From Candidatus Gottesmanbacteria bacterium RIFCSPLOWO2_01_FULL_49_10 (GTDB lineage Bacteria; Patescibacteriota; Microgenomatia; UBA10105; UBA927): 5,430 bases of DNA. The position numbers and the translations under genes were made by a program. Numbering within the stretch: position 1 is the first letter of the stretch; every line of letters begins with the position of its first letter. Of the stretch, positions 4,604 through 5,430 are shown one piece after another. The stretch spans positions 6,801-12,230 of the forward strand of contig MFJZ01000004.1 of NCBI GenBank assembly GCA_001781025.1, in the 5' to 3' direction. The notes under the pieces were generated by a model. The model did no database searches. It had not been told where the DNA came from and worked only from the letters and a program-made list of their open reading frames with translations.

Positions 4604-5430
4604 TTACGGCCAGAGGGTGGGGCTCAGCCAGTCTGTATGATCGTCATTGATCCCGTCTCCCGCGTCGGTTGTGACGAGGCCGAGTTTTTTGACTCCGGTA
4701 ATATCAATATCGGTGTGCCGGGGCATGGTAAAGCGCCCCATTTTTTCCGAGCGAAAGAGGAGCCGATCATCGCCATACACTTCAAAGATCGCCGATCCGT
4801 GGTCTCCGGCTTCGGTATCGATGCCGTAGTCGGTCGTGAATTTTTTGAAGTGACCGCCTATGTCAAAAATCATAAATGAGTTAGCATGCGTGCCGATGCC
4901 TTTCCGGTAAAATGCGTACTGCACAGAAAGAAATGACCATTTGGAAATTCCAAGTCCCGCGTTGACCGGCATATCGGTCTGCCGCGTGCCGAATCCCTGC
5001 TGACTTACGTAGGGCGTGAGCTTGGTCAGAGGCACAGGTTTTTTGGTGAACAGGGGAAGATTCCCCAGAAAAAGAATTGTAAATAGCGTTGCGACCGCAG
5101 TGACAGTTACAATTCTTTTGGTATGCCGTACGAGGTAGACGAGAAAGACGGCAAAAAGCCCAAGGAGGACGACTGAGGTAGTGATAGTAAAGAACGGTTG
5201 CGTCAGATTATTAAGGAGAGGAATACCATTGGTGGGATAGTTAATAACGAGCGCCGTATGGAGGTTGTAGAAATAAAATAGAGTGAAAAGTGAAAAGTGA
5301 AAAGTGAAAAGTTTCCATTTCCTTACTTGTTCTTTCGGACTTATCACTTGTTGCTTATCACTTATCGCTATCCAGAATGGTGCCCAGAGGAGCAAGAAGA
5401 CACTTAAGGGAAACGCATAGCGGTCATGGG
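4604..5430 (-). CDS. Membrane protein with C-terminal NPCBM carbohydrate-binding domain, N-terminus cut by window edge
   Basis: The frame is open from the right edge to TAA at 4604-4606, giving 274 visible residues; the gene starts outside the window. The visible part opens with HDRYAFPLSVFLLWAPFW (1-18), which looks like the late helix of a GT-C-type membrane protein. Two more helices follow (about 79-100 and 106-127). Residues about 152-271 form an NPCBM domain (PF08305, novel putative carbohydrate-binding module): RKGIGTHANS (174-183), IFDIGGHFKKFTTDYGID (186-203), GSAIFEVYGDDRLLF (211-225), DIDITGVKKLGLVTTDAGDG (240-259) and DHTDWLSP (263-270) match its usual order. By topology the module probably faces outside and binds a glycan (inference). 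Residues about 21-49 are encoded by a 7-base-periodic repeat tract. It ends six bases from the convergent methyltransferase gene. A TTG at 5395 could be taken as a start but the frame continues upstream. NPCBM is confident; the function of the membrane part is not. Confidence 0.87.
   Translation of the reverse strand, partial: HDRYAFPLSVFLLLWAPFWIAISDKQQVISPKEQVRKWKLFTFHFSLFTLFYFYNLHTALVINYPTNGIPLLNNLTQPFFTITTSVVLLGLFAVFLVYLVRHTKRIVTVTAVATLFTILFLGNLPLFTKKPVPLTKLTPYVSQQGFGTRQTDMPVNAGLGISKWSFLSVQYAFYRKGIGTHANSFMIFDIGGHFKKFTTDYGIDTEAGDHGSAIFEVYGDDRLLFRSEKMGRFTMPRHTDIDITGVKKLGLVTTDAGDGINDDHTDWLSPTLWP
5283..5310. repeat. Heptamer array (GTGAAAA)x4 in the NPCBM gene
   Basis: Four exact copies of GTGAAAA, the same number, orientation and coding phase as the array at 749-776. 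It encodes LFTFHFSLFT, residues 40-49 of the visible protein, just before further aromatic residues. It directly adjoins the degenerate heptamer tract at 5311-5369. Confidence 0.95.
5311..5369. repeat. Degenerate heptamer tract in the NPCBM gene
   Basis: Read on the coding strand from 5369 downward, the sequence falls into consecutive 7-base units: AGCGATA, AGTGATA, AGCAACA, AGTGATA, AGTCCGA, AAGAACA, AGTAAGG, AAATGGA. Six of the eight begin with AG and the AGTGATA unit recurs exactly. The 10-mer CTTATCACTT is present twice on the plus strand (5340-5349, 5354-5363). Together with the adjoining (GTGAAAA)x4 it makes an 87-base composite tract, exactly 29 codons, so its gain or loss would not break the frame. 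Confidence 0.65.

Noticed and set aside
4554..4611. GGCCGT/ACGGCC inverted match between the convergent genes as a terminator
   Set aside because: Only six base pairs with a loop of 46 bases and no following T-run; no intrinsic terminator can be supported.
4838..4850. GAATTTTTTGAAG resembling the arm of the palindrome at 456-474
   Set aside because: It encodes the conserved GGHFKKFTTDYG stretch of the NPCBM domain, has no matching inverted partner, and the match is short.
5393..5395. TTG as the start of the NPCBM gene
   Set aside because: The frame continues upstream to the window edge with a convincing membrane sequence (HDRYAFPLS), so the true start lies outside.

Overview
The window is a dense block of membrane and surface-glycan genes from what looks like a bacterium, most plausibly a member of the Candidate Phyla Radiation (Patescibacteria). 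I base that on inference, not a marker gene: stacked polytopic GT-C-like proteins, very short intergenic gaps, mostly weak or absent Shine-Dalgarno sites, an NPCBM carbohydrate-binding module on a membrane protein, and low-complexity repeats inside coding sequence. The genes read with TAA/TAG stops and no in-frame TGA, so there is no sign of the recoded genetic code of some CPR lineages. No rRNA, tRNA, CRISPR array or transposase gene is visible.

Layout. A minus-strand run occupies 1-3865 and is transcribed right to left. It starts with an ALG10/DIE2-like glycosyltransferase (3865-2654, GTG start). Three bases later comes a GT39/PMT_2-like glycosyltransferase (2650-1163). After a 16-base gap with a GAGG site comes a polytopic protein resembling the PTPS-related membrane family (1146-1), which runs off the left edge. 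A plus-strand SAM-dependent methyltransferase (3941-4597) is divergent from this run. It is convergent, with a 6-base gap, on a second minus-strand membrane protein (4604 to the right edge) that ends in an NPCBM domain.

How they may work together (inference). The two complete GT-C-type enzymes would take sugars from polyprenyl-phosphate donors on the outer face of the membrane and extend a lipid-linked or surface glycan. The methyltransferase could cap or modify a precursor in the cytoplasm, and the NPCBM protein could bind the glycan outside. The substrates are unknown.

The most unusual signals are within genes. The two partial genes at the window ends carry in-frame repetitive DNA that the two intact glycosyltransferases essentially lack. 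Both have an identical four-copy heptamer (GTGAAAA)4, read in the same frame to give LFTFHFSLFT. Further degenerate 7-base-periodic tracts lie at 898-960 and 5311-5369. Gene 1 also holds a nested palindrome of about 145 bases (329-474) that encodes a hydrophilic, basic stretch between two membrane segments. This resembles in principle the in-frame palindromic elements known from Rickettsia. The ALG10-like protein is the other main item, because ALG10 is best known as a eukaryotic ER enzyme.
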